64,000 bases of DNA, from NCBI RefSeq assembly GCF_000819445.1, contig NZ_CP005286.1, positions 558,001 through 622,000 of the forward strand, read 5' to 3'. The notes under the pieces are model-generated. The model made no database searches, was not told the origin of the DNA, and worked only from the letters and a program-made list of their open reading frames with translations. Of the stretch, positions 11,333-19,951 are shown piece by piece. A program made the position numbers and the translations under genes. How positions within the stretch are numbered: the first letter of the stretch is position 1; every line of letters begins with the position of its first letter. The stretch comes from Corynebacterium humireducens NBRC 106098 = DSM 45392. Its GTDB lineage: Bacteria; Actinomycetota; Actinomycetes; Mycobacteriales; Mycobacteriaceae.

Positions 11333-12605
11333 GCTGCTTCTCGACGACGCCCTCACCGCCGGCCGCGCCCTCGCCGCCGGCGAGATCACGCCGGTCGAGC
11401 TTGTCGACGCCCAGCTCGCCCGCATCGACGCCCAGGACCCGGGCATCGGGGCCTATATATCGGTGCGTCACGACGCCGCCCGCGCCGAGGCCCGCGCCCT
11501 CACCGCAGAGCTGGCGGCGGGGCACTCCCGGGGGCCACTGCACGGCGTGCCGGTGGCACTCAAGGACAGCATCCACGTCGGCGGCGAGGTGACCACGCTC
11601 GGTTCGCGGACCCACCGCGACTTCGTGGCGCCCCATGACGCGACGGTGGTGGCGCGGCTGCGGGCGGCGGGCTGCGTCATCCTGGGCAAGCTGCAGATGA
11701 ACGAGTACGCCTGGGGCGTCACCGGCGACAACCCCTGGTACGGTCCGGCCCGCAATCCGCGGGTCCTCGGCACGCTGGCCGGCGGCTCCAGCGGCGGCAG
11801 CGCGGCGGCCGTGGCCGGGCACCTGGCCTTCGCGGCCCTCGGGGCGGACGCCGCCGGTTCCATCCGCCTGCCCGCCGCGGTGTGCGGGGTGGTGGGACTC
11901 AAGCCGACGCACGGGCTGGTACCCACCCACGGGGACGTGCCGCTGGCCCCGACCCTCGGGTGCCTCGGCCCGCTGACCCGTTCCGTCGCGGACAACGCCG
12001 CGGTGCTCGGCGCTCTCACCGGCCGCACCTACCGGTCCTCCGGCGGGCCGCCGCTGGTCATCGGCGTGGAGGAGGAGCACCTCCTGGCGGGCGTCGGGAA
12101 GCGGGTGGCGGAGCTGTTCCACGCGAGCGTCGGGAAGCCGGGGTGGGAGGTGCGTCCCGTGTCCGTGCCCGCCCTGCGCGACGCCTCCTGGGCGACGTCC
12201 ACCATCGCCCTGGCGGAGGCCGCGGCGATCCACCACCGCACGCTGCAGGAACGCCCGCAGGACATCTCCCTGCCGGTGCGTCTCAACCTCCAGCTCGGGG
12301 AGGTCGTCTCCGCGGTGGACTACCTCGAGGCGCTCCGGGTGCGGGAGGCAGTCCGCGCGGACCTCGACCGTGCGCTCGCCGAGGTCGACGTCATCCTCGC
12401 GCCGACCCTGCCCTCCCCGGGTCTCTCCCTGCGCGGGGACCTCACCGCGCTGCTCGTCCCCGCGAACCTCACCGGCCATCCGGCCCTGACGGTGCCGGTC
12501 GGAGAGATCGACGGCCAGCCCGTCGGGGTGCAGGTCATCGGACGCCACCACGACGAGGAGACGGTCTACCGCGCCGGGCAGGCCCTCACAGCACCCGGAA
12601 GCTGA
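11325..12605 (+). CDS. Amidase signature family hydrolase (AtzE/GatA-like)
   Basis: Amidase-signature enzyme hydrolysing a C-N bond of an unidentified substrate. The 426 residues carry the catalytic Lys in VALKDSIHV (about residue 73), the Gly/Ser-rich signature GGSSGGSAAAVAG (about 146-158) with the cis-Ser, and the nucleophile Ser in DAAGSIRLPAA (about 170-180). The start is GTG 11325, overlapping the 47-residue gene. It is shorter than GatA (about 490 aa), and no gatB or gatC lies nearby, so a role as tRNA amidotransferase subunit is unlikely. Its end overlaps the convergent gene at 12586 by 20 nt. Confidence 0.85.
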   Translation: MTELLLDDALTAGRALAAGEITPVELVDAQLARIDAQDPGIGAYISVRHDAARAEARALTAELAAGHSRGPLHGVPVALKDSIHVGGEVTTLGSRTHRDFVAPHDATVVARLRAAGCVILGKLQMNEYAWGVTGDNPWYGPARNPRVLGTLAGGSSGGSAAAVAGHLAFAALGADAAGSIRLPAAVCGVVGLKPTHGLVPTHGDVPLAPTLGCLGPLTRSVADNAAVLGALTGRTYRSSGGPPLVIGVEEEHLLAGVGKRVAELFHASVGKPGWEVRPVSVPALRDASWATSTIALAEAAAIHHRTLQERPQDISLPVRLNLQLGEVVSAVDYLEALRVREAVRADLDRALAEVDVILAPTLPSPGLSLRGDLTALLVPANLTGHPALTVPVGEIDGQPVGVQVIGRHHDEETVYRAGQALTAPGS

Positions 12606-12963
12606 CCAGCCGCCGTTCCGCGACGCGACCGGTGAATGCGTGGGCGCGGCCGCCGGAGACGGCGGTGCCGAAGACCTCGCCGTCGGCACGCAGGTGGAGG
12701 GTGTCGAGGCGCACCTGCCCCCGCATCCCCTGCCGTTGCCGCGCGGCGACGTGCACGCGCACGGGCCCGTCGAACTCGGTGGGGCGCAGGTGCGGCAGCG
12801 GGCGCATGCCGAAGGCGGTCTCCAGGGCGATCCGCACGAGGGCCTCCGCGCGGCGCTGCACGCCGGTTCCGCGGGGCGGGGGCGGGGGAGGAGTGGCGTC
12901 TGCGGGTGGTGGGGCGGGAGTGAGCACCTTGAGGTGCGTGAGGCCGGGGACGGGGGACAACAT
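12586..12963 (-). CDS. Rv3235-family protein
   Basis: A 125-residue protein with a Pro-rich N-terminus (a run of six prolines near residues 25-30) and a compact C-terminal domain (ALVRIALETAFGMRPLPHL, then AFTGRVAERRLVSFRVL). It resembles the actinobacterial Rv3235 family, found near secA in mycobacteria too. Function unknown. The ATG at 12963 is preceded by GGAG at 12970-12973. The gene is convergent with the amidase and overlaps its last 20 nt. Confidence 0.75.
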   Translation of the reverse strand: MLSPVPGLTHLKVLTPAPPPADATPPPPPPRGTGVQRRAEALVRIALETAFGMRPLPHLRPTEFDGPVRVHVAARQRQGMRGQVRLDTLHLRADGEVFGTAVSGGRAHAFTGRVAERRLVSFRVL

Positions 12964-13054
12964 GGCTGCTCCAGTGGGTCACCGGGCACGGACGCGGGGT
13001 GGGCTGGGTATCATTGTGGCACGTAGTAAGCGAATTGACATGAGGGAGCAGCGA

Positions 13055-13465
13055 GTGCGTGGACTGATCGTCGACTTTGTCGGGGTACTGGACGGACCTG
13101 AGGAGGATCAGCGCCGCTGGCGTGAGCTTTTCGCGGCGGCGAAGGCGAACGGTGTCTCCACCGCGATCCTCTCGAATGACCCGGGCGGCCCGGGGGCCGA
13201 GCACATCCGTGAGTGGGAGTTCAAGGGCATCGTCGACGCCGTCGTGCTCTCCGGGGAGGTCGGCGCCGAGAAGCCGGAGCCGGAGGCGTTCGCCGCCGCG
13301 GCCGCCGCCCTCGACCTGCCGATGAACGACTGCGTTCACGTCGACGACTCGATCCTCAACGTGCGTGGCGCCGTCGAGGCGGGCCTGGTCGGCGTGCTGT
13401 ACCAGGTCTTCGACCGCGCGGTCATCGAGATCTGCTCCATCTTCGACATCGAGGGCGAGTTCTAG
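13055..13465 (+). CDS. HAD-like hydrolase family protein
   Basis: A small haloacid-dehalogenase-like protein of 136 residues. Seen are motif I (IVDFVGVLDG, about 5-14), motif II (AILSNDPGG), a Lys region (GAEKPEPEAFAAAA) and motif III (CVHVDDSILNVRGAVEAGLVGVLY). Motif I reads DFVG, not DxDxT, so classical phosphatase chemistry is uncertain. There is no cap domain. GTG 13055 is preferred because AGGGAG (13043-13048) sits 6 nt before it; ATG 13040 would put that sequence inside the gene. The stop abuts the next GTG start, so the two genes are co-transcribed. Confidence 0.75.
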   Translation: MRGLIVDFVGVLDGPEEDQRRWRELFAAAKANGVSTAILSNDPGGPGAEHIREWEFKGIVDAVVLSGEVGAEKPEPEAFAAAAAALDLPMNDCVHVDDSILNVRGAVEAGLVGVLYQVFDRAVIEICSIFDIEGEF

Positions 13466-13972
13466 GTGCGCGTCTACCTGCCGGCGACCTTCGCCATGCT
13501 CACCGGGCTGCACGAGACCGGCGTGATGTCGGCACGCTCCGGCTGGGGCTTCGCGGCCACTCCCGCGCTGCTGGAGTTCTACACCTCCGGCGACGAGGAC
13601 GAGATCGGCTACGCCGCCTTCCTCGACGCGGCGGAGGCCTCGCTGCGGCTGCTGGCCATCGGCGACGAGGAGACCTTCCCGTACCGCCGCGTGGTCGTGT
13701 CCGTCGACGTGGCCGACGAGGTGGTCACCCTGACGCCGGAGAACGGCGAGTCGGTGGTGTCGCTGAACCCCGCGCAGATCCGCGTGGAGGACATCGCCGC
13801 GATCCACATCGACACCGAGGAGTCCGAGGAGGCGACGAAGGCGGCCATCGCGGCGGTCGACGCGGCGGATCTCGGCGACGAGGACGCGGAGCTGACCGTG
13901 GGGGACGCCCAGGACAACTTCATGGCCTTCTACGACCCGACTGAGCTGCCGTTTCTCATAGAGCTCCTCTAA
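13466..13972 (+). CDS. DUF6912-family protein (Rv3231c-like)
   Basis: A 168-residue acidic protein starting MRVYLPATFAMLTGLHETG, characteristic of the DUF6912 family conserved in actinobacteria next to this HAD-like gene. No catalytic motif is recognisable. GTG 13466 directly follows the upstream TAG. The next gene starts 81 bp downstream behind its own promoter/operator, so this gene ends its transcript. Confidence 0.75.
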   Translation: MRVYLPATFAMLTGLHETGVMSARSGWGFAATPALLEFYTSGDEDEIGYAAFLDAAEASLRLLAIGDEETFPYRRVVVSVDVADEVVTLTPENGESVVSLNPAQIRVEDIAAIHIDTEESEEATKAAIAAVDAADLGDEDAELTVGDAQDNFMAFYDPTELPFLIELL

Positions 13973-13989
13973 TTGGTTTCGTCCGGTGA

Positions 13990-14031
13990 TGGACAAGGGG
14001 GTTACGTTGGCGTAGGCTACGCTGACGTAAC
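13990..14031 (+). promoter_or_regulatory. Promoter with 31-bp operator-like palindrome before desaturase operon
   Basis: Positions 14001-14031 form an inverted repeat centred on 14016: 13 of 15 pairs are Watson-Crick and the other two are T-G or G-T. A promoter fits over it: -35 TGGACA (13990-13995), 17-bp spacer, -10 TAGGCT (14013-14018) in the middle of the palindrome. A bound dimeric, TetR-type repressor would block RNA polymerase. The regulator is not encoded adjacent; fatty-acid responsiveness is inferred from the downstream genes. Confidence 0.6.
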
Positions 14032-14053
14032 CAACTGACTGAAGGAGGGGCCG

Positions 14054-15097
14054 ATGACCGAATCGCCCGATGGACTCGCACGCTTCCGCGGCATTCTGCG
14101 CCGATTCACCACCCCGTTGCTGCCGGACGACTACACCGTCCTGGCCAACCCGCTGTGGTCGAGGCGCGAACTGCGCGGCAAGATCGAGAGTGTCGAACGC
14201 TGCCCGGACGACACCATCCACCTGGTCATCCGCCCCGGCTGGGGCGTGCCCGTCACCTTCGAGGCAGGCCAGTACATCGGCATCGGTCTCCGCGTCGACG
14301 GACGCTACACCTGGCGCTCCTACTCCCTGACGAACGTCCCGGACACCCGCGACGGACTGTTCTCCATCACCATCCGCGCCGTGGAGAAGGGCAAGCTCTC
14401 CACCCACCTGGTCGGCACCGCCCGCCCGGGCATCAACGTGCGCCTGGCCGCCCCGGCCGGTGACTTCCACCTCACCGACCCGCTGCCGGAGAAGCTGCTG
14501 TTCGTCACCGCCGGTTCCGGCGTCACCCCGGTGATCGCCATGCTCCGCAGCATGGAGGGCCGCCGCGACAGCACCGACATCAAGGTCGTCCACTCGGTGC
14601 GCAACCGCTCCGACCTCATCTTCGAGGACGTCCTCGCGGACTACGACGCCCACATCCAGGTCACCTCCGAGGAGGGCCGCGTGTCGCCGCAGGTCCTGGA
14701 GAAGCTGGTCCCCGACTTCCGGGAGCGCGTCGTCTACGCCTGCGGACCGGCCACCATGCTCGACGAGCTGGAGTCCTGGGCCTCCGACAACGACATCGAG
14801 ATCCGCGTCGAGCGTTTCACCCTCGACCGCGCCTCCGACGCGAAGGGCGGCACGATCACCTTCGCCCGCCAGGGTGTGCAGACCACCGTCGACGGTGCCA
14901 CCACCATCCTGGAGGCCGGCGAGGCCGCCGGCGTCCAGATGCCCTTCGGCTGCCGCATGGGCATCTGCCAGACCTGCGTCCGTGAGCTTGTCGACGGCCA
15001 CGTCCACGACCTGCGCACCGGCGACACCAAGGAGCCCGGCTCCCGCATCCGTACCTGCGTCGGCGTGGCCGCCGGCGACGTCACCATCGACGCATAA
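14054..15097 (+). CDS. Ferredoxin/flavodoxin-type oxidoreductase, electron donor to desaturase
   Basis: A 347-residue flavin reductase that would pass electrons from NAD(P)H through FAD and a C-terminal 2Fe-2S centre to the desaturase encoded 12 nt downstream; M. tuberculosis Rv3230c does this for DesA3. An FAD-binding barrel carries RSYSLTN (about 92-98), an NAD-binding segment carries LLFVTAGSGVTPVIAML, and YACGPATML follows. The plant-type ferredoxin domain holds CRMGICQTC and the distal Cys in RIRTCVGVA. AAGGAGG precedes ATG 14054. Expression is probably controlled by the palindrome at 14001-14031. Confidence 0.92.
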   Translation: MTESPDGLARFRGILRRFTTPLLPDDYTVLANPLWSRRELRGKIESVERCPDDTIHLVIRPGWGVPVTFEAGQYIGIGLRVDGRYTWRSYSLTNVPDTRDGLFSITIRAVEKGKLSTHLVGTARPGINVRLAAPAGDFHLTDPLPEKLLFVTAGSGVTPVIAMLRSMEGRRDSTDIKVVHSVRNRSDLIFEDVLADYDAHIQVTSEEGRVSPQVLEKLVPDFRERVVYACGPATMLDELESWASDNDIEIRVERFTLDRASDAKGGTITFARQGVQTTVDGATTILEAGEAAGVQMPFGCRMGICQTCVRELVDGHVHDLRTGDTKEPGSRIRTCVGVAAGDVTIDA

Positions 15098-15109
15098 GGA
15101 GACCTCACC

Positions 15110-16429
15110 ATGGCTATCGACAACATCAAGGCATACTCCCACCTCAGCGACGAGGACATCCGTGAGATCGGTCGTCGCCTCGACGCCATCAAGGAGGAGT
15201 TCGAGGCGGACCTCGGCGAGAAGGACGTCCGCTACATCAAGAGCCTCATCCGCACCCAGCGCTACATGGAGATCGCGGGCCGTGGCGCCCTGATCTTCTC
15301 CGGCTGGCGTCCGGCCTGGCTCGCGGGCGTCGCGCTGCTGTCGCTGTCCAAGATCCTCGAGAACCTCGAGATCGGCCACAACGTCATGCACGGCCAGTGG
15401 GACTGGATGAACGACCCGGAGATCCACTCCACCACCTGGGAGTGGGACAACGTCTGCCCCTCCTCCCAGTGGATGCACACCCACAACTTCGCGCACCACA
15501 AGTACACCAACATCCTCGGCATGGACACCGACGTCGGGTACGGCGTCCTGCGCGTCACCCGTGACCGCAAGTGGACCCCCATGCACGCCTTCCAGCCGGT
15601 CATCAACGTGACCCTGGCGTCGCTGTTCCAGTGGGCCGTCGGCTTCTACGACGTGGAGCTGGGCAAGGTCGCCGCCGGCCGCGCCACCTGGAAGGAGACC
15701 GCCCCGAAGTTCTGGGAGACCATGCGCAAGGCCGGCACCCAGGGCCTGCGTGACTACGTGCTCTTCCCGGCCCTGTCCGGCCCGAACTTCATGCGCACCG
15801 TCTCCGCCAACGCCACCGCCAACTTCGTGCGTTCCGTGTGGGCCTACGCCGTTATCTTCTGCGGCCACTTCCCGGATGAGGCCGAGACCTTCACCAAGGA
15901 GCAGTGGAAGAACGAGACCCGCGACGAGTGGTACCTCCGTCAGATGCTCGGCTCCGCGAACTTCCGGGGCGGCAAGATCCTCACGATCCTGTCCGGCAAC
16001 CTGAACTACCAGATCGAGCACCACCTCTACCCGGACATGCCGTCCAACCGCCTGGCGGAGATCGGCAAGCGCGTCGAGGCGATCTGCGAGGAGTTCGACC
16101 TGCCCTACAACACCGACTCCTTCCCGGTGCAGCTGCTCAAGGTCCAGAAGACCCTGCTCAAGCTGACCCTGCCGAACAAGTACCTCGCCGCCGACCGCGA
16201 CAACGCCCCCGAGGTGCGTTCCAACGCGGCGTTCACCAAGTACCCGGAGGTCTCAGAGAAGCTCTGGGTCGGCGCCGACGAGAACGGTCAGCGTGCCGGC
16301 CTGCGCACCGGTCTGCCGCTGCTGGCCCAGCTGCGTCCGACGGTGAAGGAGGCCATGCTCAACTTCACCGGCCGCACCCCCGAGTGGCGCCGGAAGGTCG
16401 CCGCCGCCGAGGCCCAGAAGGCCGTCTAG
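15110..16429 (+). CDS. Membrane acyl-CoA/fatty acid desaturase (DesA3-like)
   Basis: Integral-membrane di-iron desaturase, likely the delta-9 acyl-CoA enzyme producing oleoyl chains for membrane and mycolate lipids. The 439 residues have the three His boxes: HNVMH (about 89-93), HTHNFAHH (about 123-130) and QIEHH (about 303-307), between hydrophobic segments. ATG 15110 is preceded by AAGGAG. It follows its reductase by 12 nt and ends in a strong terminator. The gene pair corresponds to Rv3230c-Rv3229c. Regiospecificity is inferred from homology. Confidence 0.92.
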   Translation: MAIDNIKAYSHLSDEDIREIGRRLDAIKEEFEADLGEKDVRYIKSLIRTQRYMEIAGRGALIFSGWRPAWLAGVALLSLSKILENLEIGHNVMHGQWDWMNDPEIHSTTWEWDNVCPSSQWMHTHNFAHHKYTNILGMDTDVGYGVLRVTRDRKWTPMHAFQPVINVTLASLFQWAVGFYDVELGKVAAGRATWKETAPKFWETMRKAGTQGLRDYVLFPALSGPNFMRTVSANATANFVRSVWAYAVIFCGHFPDEAETFTKEQWKNETRDEWYLRQMLGSANFRGGKILTILSGNLNYQIEHHLYPDMPSNRLAEIGKRVEAICEEFDLPYNTDSFPVQLLKVQKTLLKLTLPNKYLAADRDNAPEVRSNAAFTKYPEVSEKLWVGADENGQRAGLRTGLPLLAQLRPTVKEAMLNFTGRTPEWRRKVAAAEAQKAV

Positions 16430-16442
16430 GCTCCTGCTTGTC

Positions 16443-16489
16443 GACGCCCCACCCTCCCCGGCCTGTCCCGGGGAGGGCGGGGCGTCTTC
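16443..16489. terminator. Bidirectional terminator between desaturase and convergent gene
   Basis: Near-perfect hairpin: GACGCCCCACCCTCCCCGG pairs with a CGGGGAGGGCGGGGCGTC arm across a short loop, followed by TTCC. It lies between genes that face each other, so it can serve both strands. Confidence 0.8.
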
Positions 16490-16495
16490 CGTGGT

Positions 16496-16855
16496 TCAGC
16501 GGTGGGGGAGTTCGGTCCAGGTGATCTCGACCTCGGCGTCCGCGCCCTCCGCCACCGCGTGCAGTTTCCCGGCCCAGTGGGCGATCGAGTCGAAGGCGTC
16601 CTCGCCCTGCGACACGATCCAGGCGGTGGTGTGCAGGTCGTTGAGCCGGAGCAGGTCCGGGATCTCGCACCCGCCGGCGTGGGTGACGCCGCCCTCCCGG
16701 GGCAGTGCGTCCCGCCAGGCGGTCAGTGCCTCCCACACCTCATCGCCCCGGTGGTGGGAGTGCAGGTCCACCTGCAGGGTGACCACGGAGTCCTCGCTCC
16801 ACTGCGTCGGCCCGATGCGGGCCCAGCCGTAGTTCAGTTCGTATCGTTGTGCCAT
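16496..16855 (-). CDS. Conserved hypothetical protein
   Basis: A 119-residue protein starting MAQRYELNYGWARIGPTQW. It is mixed alpha/beta by appearance, with no membrane segment and no recognised domain. ATG 16855 is used rather than the in-frame GTG 16861. It is flanked by the convergent desaturase terminator and, upstream, by about 110 bp separating it from rsgA on the same strand. Function unknown. Confidence 0.6.
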   Translation of the reverse strand: MAQRYELNYGWARIGPTQWSEDSVVTLQVDLHSHHRGDEVWEALTAWRDALPREGGVTHAGGCEIPDLLRLNDLHTTAWIVSQGEDAFDSIAHWAGKLHAVAEGADAEVEITWTELPHR

Positions 16856-16968
16856 GACCACAGCGTAGGTGCGTCACCTGCCGCGGAAACAGGGCCGGCG
16901 GGACAGTGTGCGTGAGTCCGCAGACAACGCCCAGTCAGTCCGCAGACGAGGACGCGACCGGGGCGGGG

Positions 16969-17976
16969 TCACAGCTCCCACTCCTCCTTGGAGCGCAGCG
17001 CCTCCAGCAGTTTCCGTACCGCGTCACGGCGCCGCGCCGAGGCAGTGTCCGGCTCGAAGTCGTCCAGGGCGCACTCCGGGTCGGCCGGGGGACCGAGGTG
17101 GGAGCAGCCGCGGGGGCAGTCCTCGGCGGCGGCCGCGAGGTCGTCGAAGACCCGGATGACGGTGTCGTCGTCGACGTGGGCCAGGCCGAAGGAGCGGATG
17201 CCGGGAGTGTCGATGATCCAGCCGCCGTCCTCACCGGGTAGGCGCAGGGCGACGGACTGGGTGGAGGTGTGGCGGCCCTTGCCCACGCCGGAGACCTCGC
17301 CGGTCTCCCGGTAGGCGTCGGGGACGAGGCGGTTGACCAGCGTGGACTTGCCCACGCCGGAGTGGCCGACGAGGGCGGTGACCTTCCCGGCGACCAGGTC
17401 GGTGACGGGGTCGAGGGGGTCGTCGACACCCGCGATGACCACGGGGACGTCGAGGTCGGCGAACTCGGCGGCGAACGGCGCCGGGTCGGCGAGGTCCGAC
17501 TTGGTCAGGCACAGGACGGGCTGGACGTTGCCCACGAAGGCGGCGATGAGGGCACGCTCGACGAAGCCGGAGCGCGGCGGGGGATCGGCGACGGCGCTGA
17601 CGATGAGCAGCTGCTCCGCGTTGGCCACCACGATCCGTTCGTAGGGGTCCGTGTCGTCGGCGGTGCGGCGGAGAACGGAGGTGCGTTCCTCGAGCTTGAC
17701 GATGCGCGCGAGGGTGCCCTCGCGGCCGGAGGTGTCGCCGACGACGCCGACGCGGTCGCCGACCTCGACGGGGGTGCGGCCCATCTCGCGGGCCCGCATG
17801 GTGACGATGGGGTCCTCCCGGCCGTCGAGCACCACGCCCCAGCGGCCCCGGTCCTTGGTCACGACCATGCCGAACTCGGCGTCGTCATGGGCGGGCCGGT
17901 CCTTGGTGCGCGGACGGGTGCCGCGCCGGGAGGGGCGGATGCGGACGTCGGATTCGTCCCACTGTCGTCTACTCAT
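16969..17976 (-). CDS. rsgA: Ribosome small-subunit-dependent GTPase RsgA
   Basis: Circularly permuted GTPase assisting late 30S maturation. The 335 residues have a basic N-terminus, an OB-fold, then the permuted G motifs: G4 CLTKSDL (about 156-162), G1 GHSGVGKSTL (about 206-215) and G3 DTPG (about 256-259). The C-terminal zinc-binding region includes CPRGCSHLGPPADPEC (about 288-303). It starts 12 nt downstream of the aroA stop on the minus strand, forming an aroA-rsgA operon as in other Corynebacteriales. Confidence 0.93.
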   Translation of the reverse strand: MSRRQWDESDVRIRPSRRGTRPRTKDRPAHDDAEFGMVVTKDRGRWGVVLDGREDPIVTMRAREMGRTPVEVGDRVGVVGDTSGREGTLARIVKLEERTSVLRRTADDTDPYERIVVANAEQLLIVSAVADPPPRSGFVERALIAAFVGNVQPVLCLTKSDLADPAPFAAEFADLDVPVVIAGVDDPLDPVTDLVAGKVTALVGHSGVGKSTLVNRLVPDAYRETGEVSGVGKGRHTSTQSVALRLPGEDGGWIIDTPGIRSFGLAHVDDDTVIRVFDDLAAAAEDCPRGCSHLGPPADPECALDDFEPDTASARRRDAVRKLLEALRSKEEWEL

Positions 17977-17988
17977 GAGGCCTGCGTC

Positions 17989-19269
17989 CTACCCACGTGC
18001 GACCATGTCCTCCCACATCGTCTCGAAGCCCGGCAGCGTCTTCGCGGTGGTCTGGACGTCGTGGACCTCGACGCCGTCGACACGCAGGCCGATGATGGCG
18101 CCGGCGGTGGCCATGCGGTGGTCGGCGTAGGAGTGCCACACGCCGCCGTTCATCACGGTCGGGGTGATGCGGAGGCCGTCGGGCAGCTCCTCGCAGTTGC
18201 CGCCGAGGTTGTTGATCTCGGCGGCGAGGGCCGCGAGACGGTTCGTCTCGTGGCCGCGCAGGTGCGCGATGCCGGTGAGCTCGGAGGGGGTCGACGCGAG
18301 GGTGGCCAGGGCGGCGACGGTGGGGGTGAGCTCACCGATGTCGGACATGTCCAGGCTGATGCCCCTGAGCACGCCGGCATCGGGGCCGGTGACCTGCAGG
18401 TCGTGTCCCGGACCGGAGTCGGCGGTGAGGATGTCGACCTCACAGCCCATGGTCTCGAGGATGAGGCGGATCGCGTCGCCCGGCTGGGTGGTGTCCAGCG
18501 GCCAGTCGCGGACGCGGACGGTGCCCCCGGTGACGGCGGCGGCCGCGAGGAACGGGGTGGCGTTGGACAGGTCGGGTTCGACGTGCCAGGTGCGTCCCTG
18601 GATGGGGCCGGGGTGGACCTTCCAGGAGTTCTCGGTGACGTCGACCTTCACGCCCGCCTTGCGGAGCATGTCGACGGTCATCTCGATGTGGGGCAGGGAG
18701 GGCAGGCGGCCGCCGACGTGGCGGACGGTGATGCCCTTCGTGAAGCGGGGGCCGGCGAGCAGCAGGCCGGAGACGAACTGGGAGGAGCCGGAGGCGTCGA
18801 TCTCGACGACGCCGCCCTCCGGGGTGCCGTTGCTCGTGACGGTGAACGGCAGGGAGTCGCCCTCGATGCTGACCCCGAGGGTACGCAGGGCGTCGAGAAT
18901 GGTGTTCATCGGGCGGACGCGGGCCTGCGGGTCGCCGTCGAAGACGACGGTGCCGGAGGCCATGGCGGCGACGGGCGGGACGAAACGCATGACCGTGCCG
19001 GCGAGACCGCACTCGACCTCACCGCCGTGCAGTGGTCCGGGTTCGACCCGGACGACCCCGTCGACGTCGAGAATGTGCACTCCGAGGGTGCGCAGGGCAC
19101 CGGCCATGAGGTCGGTGTCGCGGGAGTGCAGCGCGTTCTCGATGACCGACGGGTAGTCGGCGAGGGCGGCGAGGATGTAGGCACGGTTGGTGATCGACTT
19201 GGATCCGGGGACGTGTTGGGTCCACCTGATCGGTCCTGAAGCAGTGGGCGCAGGCCAAAGGGCAGTCAT
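17989..19269 (-). CDS. aroA: 3-phosphoshikimate 1-carboxyvinyltransferase (EPSP synthase)
   Basis: Shikimate-pathway step joining shikimate-3-phosphate and PEP. The protein of about 426 residues has the N-terminal substrate motif [10 protein letters not shown] (about 18-27), GLAGTVMRF, the segment [16 protein letters not shown], and late catalytic residues in the [13 protein letters not shown] and [14 protein letters not shown] regions. The start is set at ATG 19269 because a -10-like TATTAT on the minus strand ends 7 nt before it, which fits a leaderless mRNA; ATG 19278 would overlap that box. It is divergent from the SRAP gene with start codons only 19 nt apart. Confidence 0.94.
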   Translation of the reverse strand: MTALWPAPTASGPIRWTQHVPGSKSITNRAYILAALADYPSVIENALHSRDTDLMAGALRTLGVHILDVDGVVRVEPGPLHGGEVECGLAGTVMRFVPPVAAMASGTVVFDGDPQARVRPMNTILDALRTLGVSIEGDSLPFTVTSNGTPEGGVVEIDASGSSQFVSGLLLAGPRFTKGITVRHVGGRLPSLPHIEMTVDMLRKAGVKVDVTENSWKVHPGPIQGRTWHVEPDLSNATPFLAAAAVTGGTVRVRDWPLDTTQPGDAIRLILETMGCEVDILTADSGPGHDLQVTGPDAGVLRGISLDMSDIGELTPTVAALATLASTPSELTGIAHLRGHETNRLAALAAEINNLGGNCEELPDGLRITPTVMNGGVWHSYADHRMATAGAIIGLRVDGVEVHDVQTTAKTLPGFETMWEDMVARG

Positions 19270-19275
19270 GGGGTC

Positions 19276-19282
19276 CATAATA
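19276..19282. promoter_or_regulatory. Overlapping divergent -10 boxes for aroA and SRAP gene
   Basis: On the plus strand CATAAT (19276-19281) lies 7 nt before ATG 19289. On the minus strand TATTAT (19282-19277) lies 7 nt before ATG 19269. The boxes share five base pairs. Both distances place transcription start at or near the A of ATG, as in leaderless corynebacterial mRNAs. Confidence 0.5.
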
Positions 19283-19288
19283 GAGACT

Positions 19289-19951
19289 ATGTGCGGCCGA
19301 TTCGTTCTGTTCACCTCCGACGAGTCGCTTCTCGACGCCGTCGGCACCCTCCCGGGGGTCACCGAGGTCCATGCACCGGACGGCACCCCGCCGCCCCGCT
19401 ACAACCTGGCGCCCACCCAGATGGTGCCGCTGGTGCGCCTCGCCCCGCCCCGGGCGCAGGTCGACCCCGCCCGGTGGGGGCTGCTCCCGCACTGGAAGAA
19501 GGACGACTCCGGCCCGCCGCTGTTCAACGCCCGCGGTGAGACGGTGGCCACCAAGCCGAGCTTCCGGGACGCCTTCCGCAGCCAGCGGGGGCTCATCCCC
19601 ATGGACGGCTACTACGAGTGGCACGACGACGGCACCGGCAAGCAGCCGTACTTCGTCTCCCTCGGGAAGGTCATGTGGGCGGCCGCGTTGTGGGCGACCG
19701 GCCTGGACCGCCTCTCAGCGACGATGGTCACCACCGACTCCCACGGCCCGCTGGAATGGCTGCACAACCGCCTGCCGCGCCTGCTCGCCACCGAGGAGAT
19801 CGAGCAGTGGACCACGGGTACCCCCGAGCAGGCCGCCGAACTGCTGCACCCCACGTCGGCCGACTACCTGGAGCGGCTCACGGTGCGGCCCGTCGACAGG
19901 GCGGTCGGCAACGTGCGCAACGACTACCCGGAGCTGATCGCCGAGAACTGA
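19289..19951 (+). CDS. SOS response-associated peptidase (SRAP/YedK, HMCES family)
   Basis: Forms a covalent thiazolidine link to abasic sites in single-stranded DNA, shielding them; removal of Met1 exposes catalytic Cys2. The 220 residues start MCGRF and carry YNLAPTQ (about 38-44), the Asn motif FNARGET, Glu in DGYYEWH (about 107-113), and the conserved His in [10 protein letters not shown]. It is probably read from a leaderless transcript. Its 3' end overlaps the convergent ybaK gene by 28 nt. Confidence 0.9.
   Translation: MCGRFVLFTSDESLLDAVGTLPGVTEVHAPDGTPPPRYNLAPTQMVPLVRLAPPRAQVDPARWGLLPHWKKDDSGPPLFNARGETVATKPSFRDAFRSQRGLIPMDGYYEWHDDGTGKQPYFVSLGKVMWAAALWATGLDRLSATMVTTDSHGPLEWLHNRLPRLLATEEIEQWTTGTPEQAAELLHPTSADYLERLTVRPVDRAVGNVRNDYPELIAEN

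Noticed and set aside
12566..16024. 1152-codon open frame on the minus strand across the amidase-desaturase region
   Set aside because: Crosses several well-supported plus-strand genes, a promoter and an operator; no recognisable domain.
17269..19239. 656-codon plus-strand frame opposite rsgA and aroA
   Set aside because: Shadow of two recognised minus-strand enzymes.
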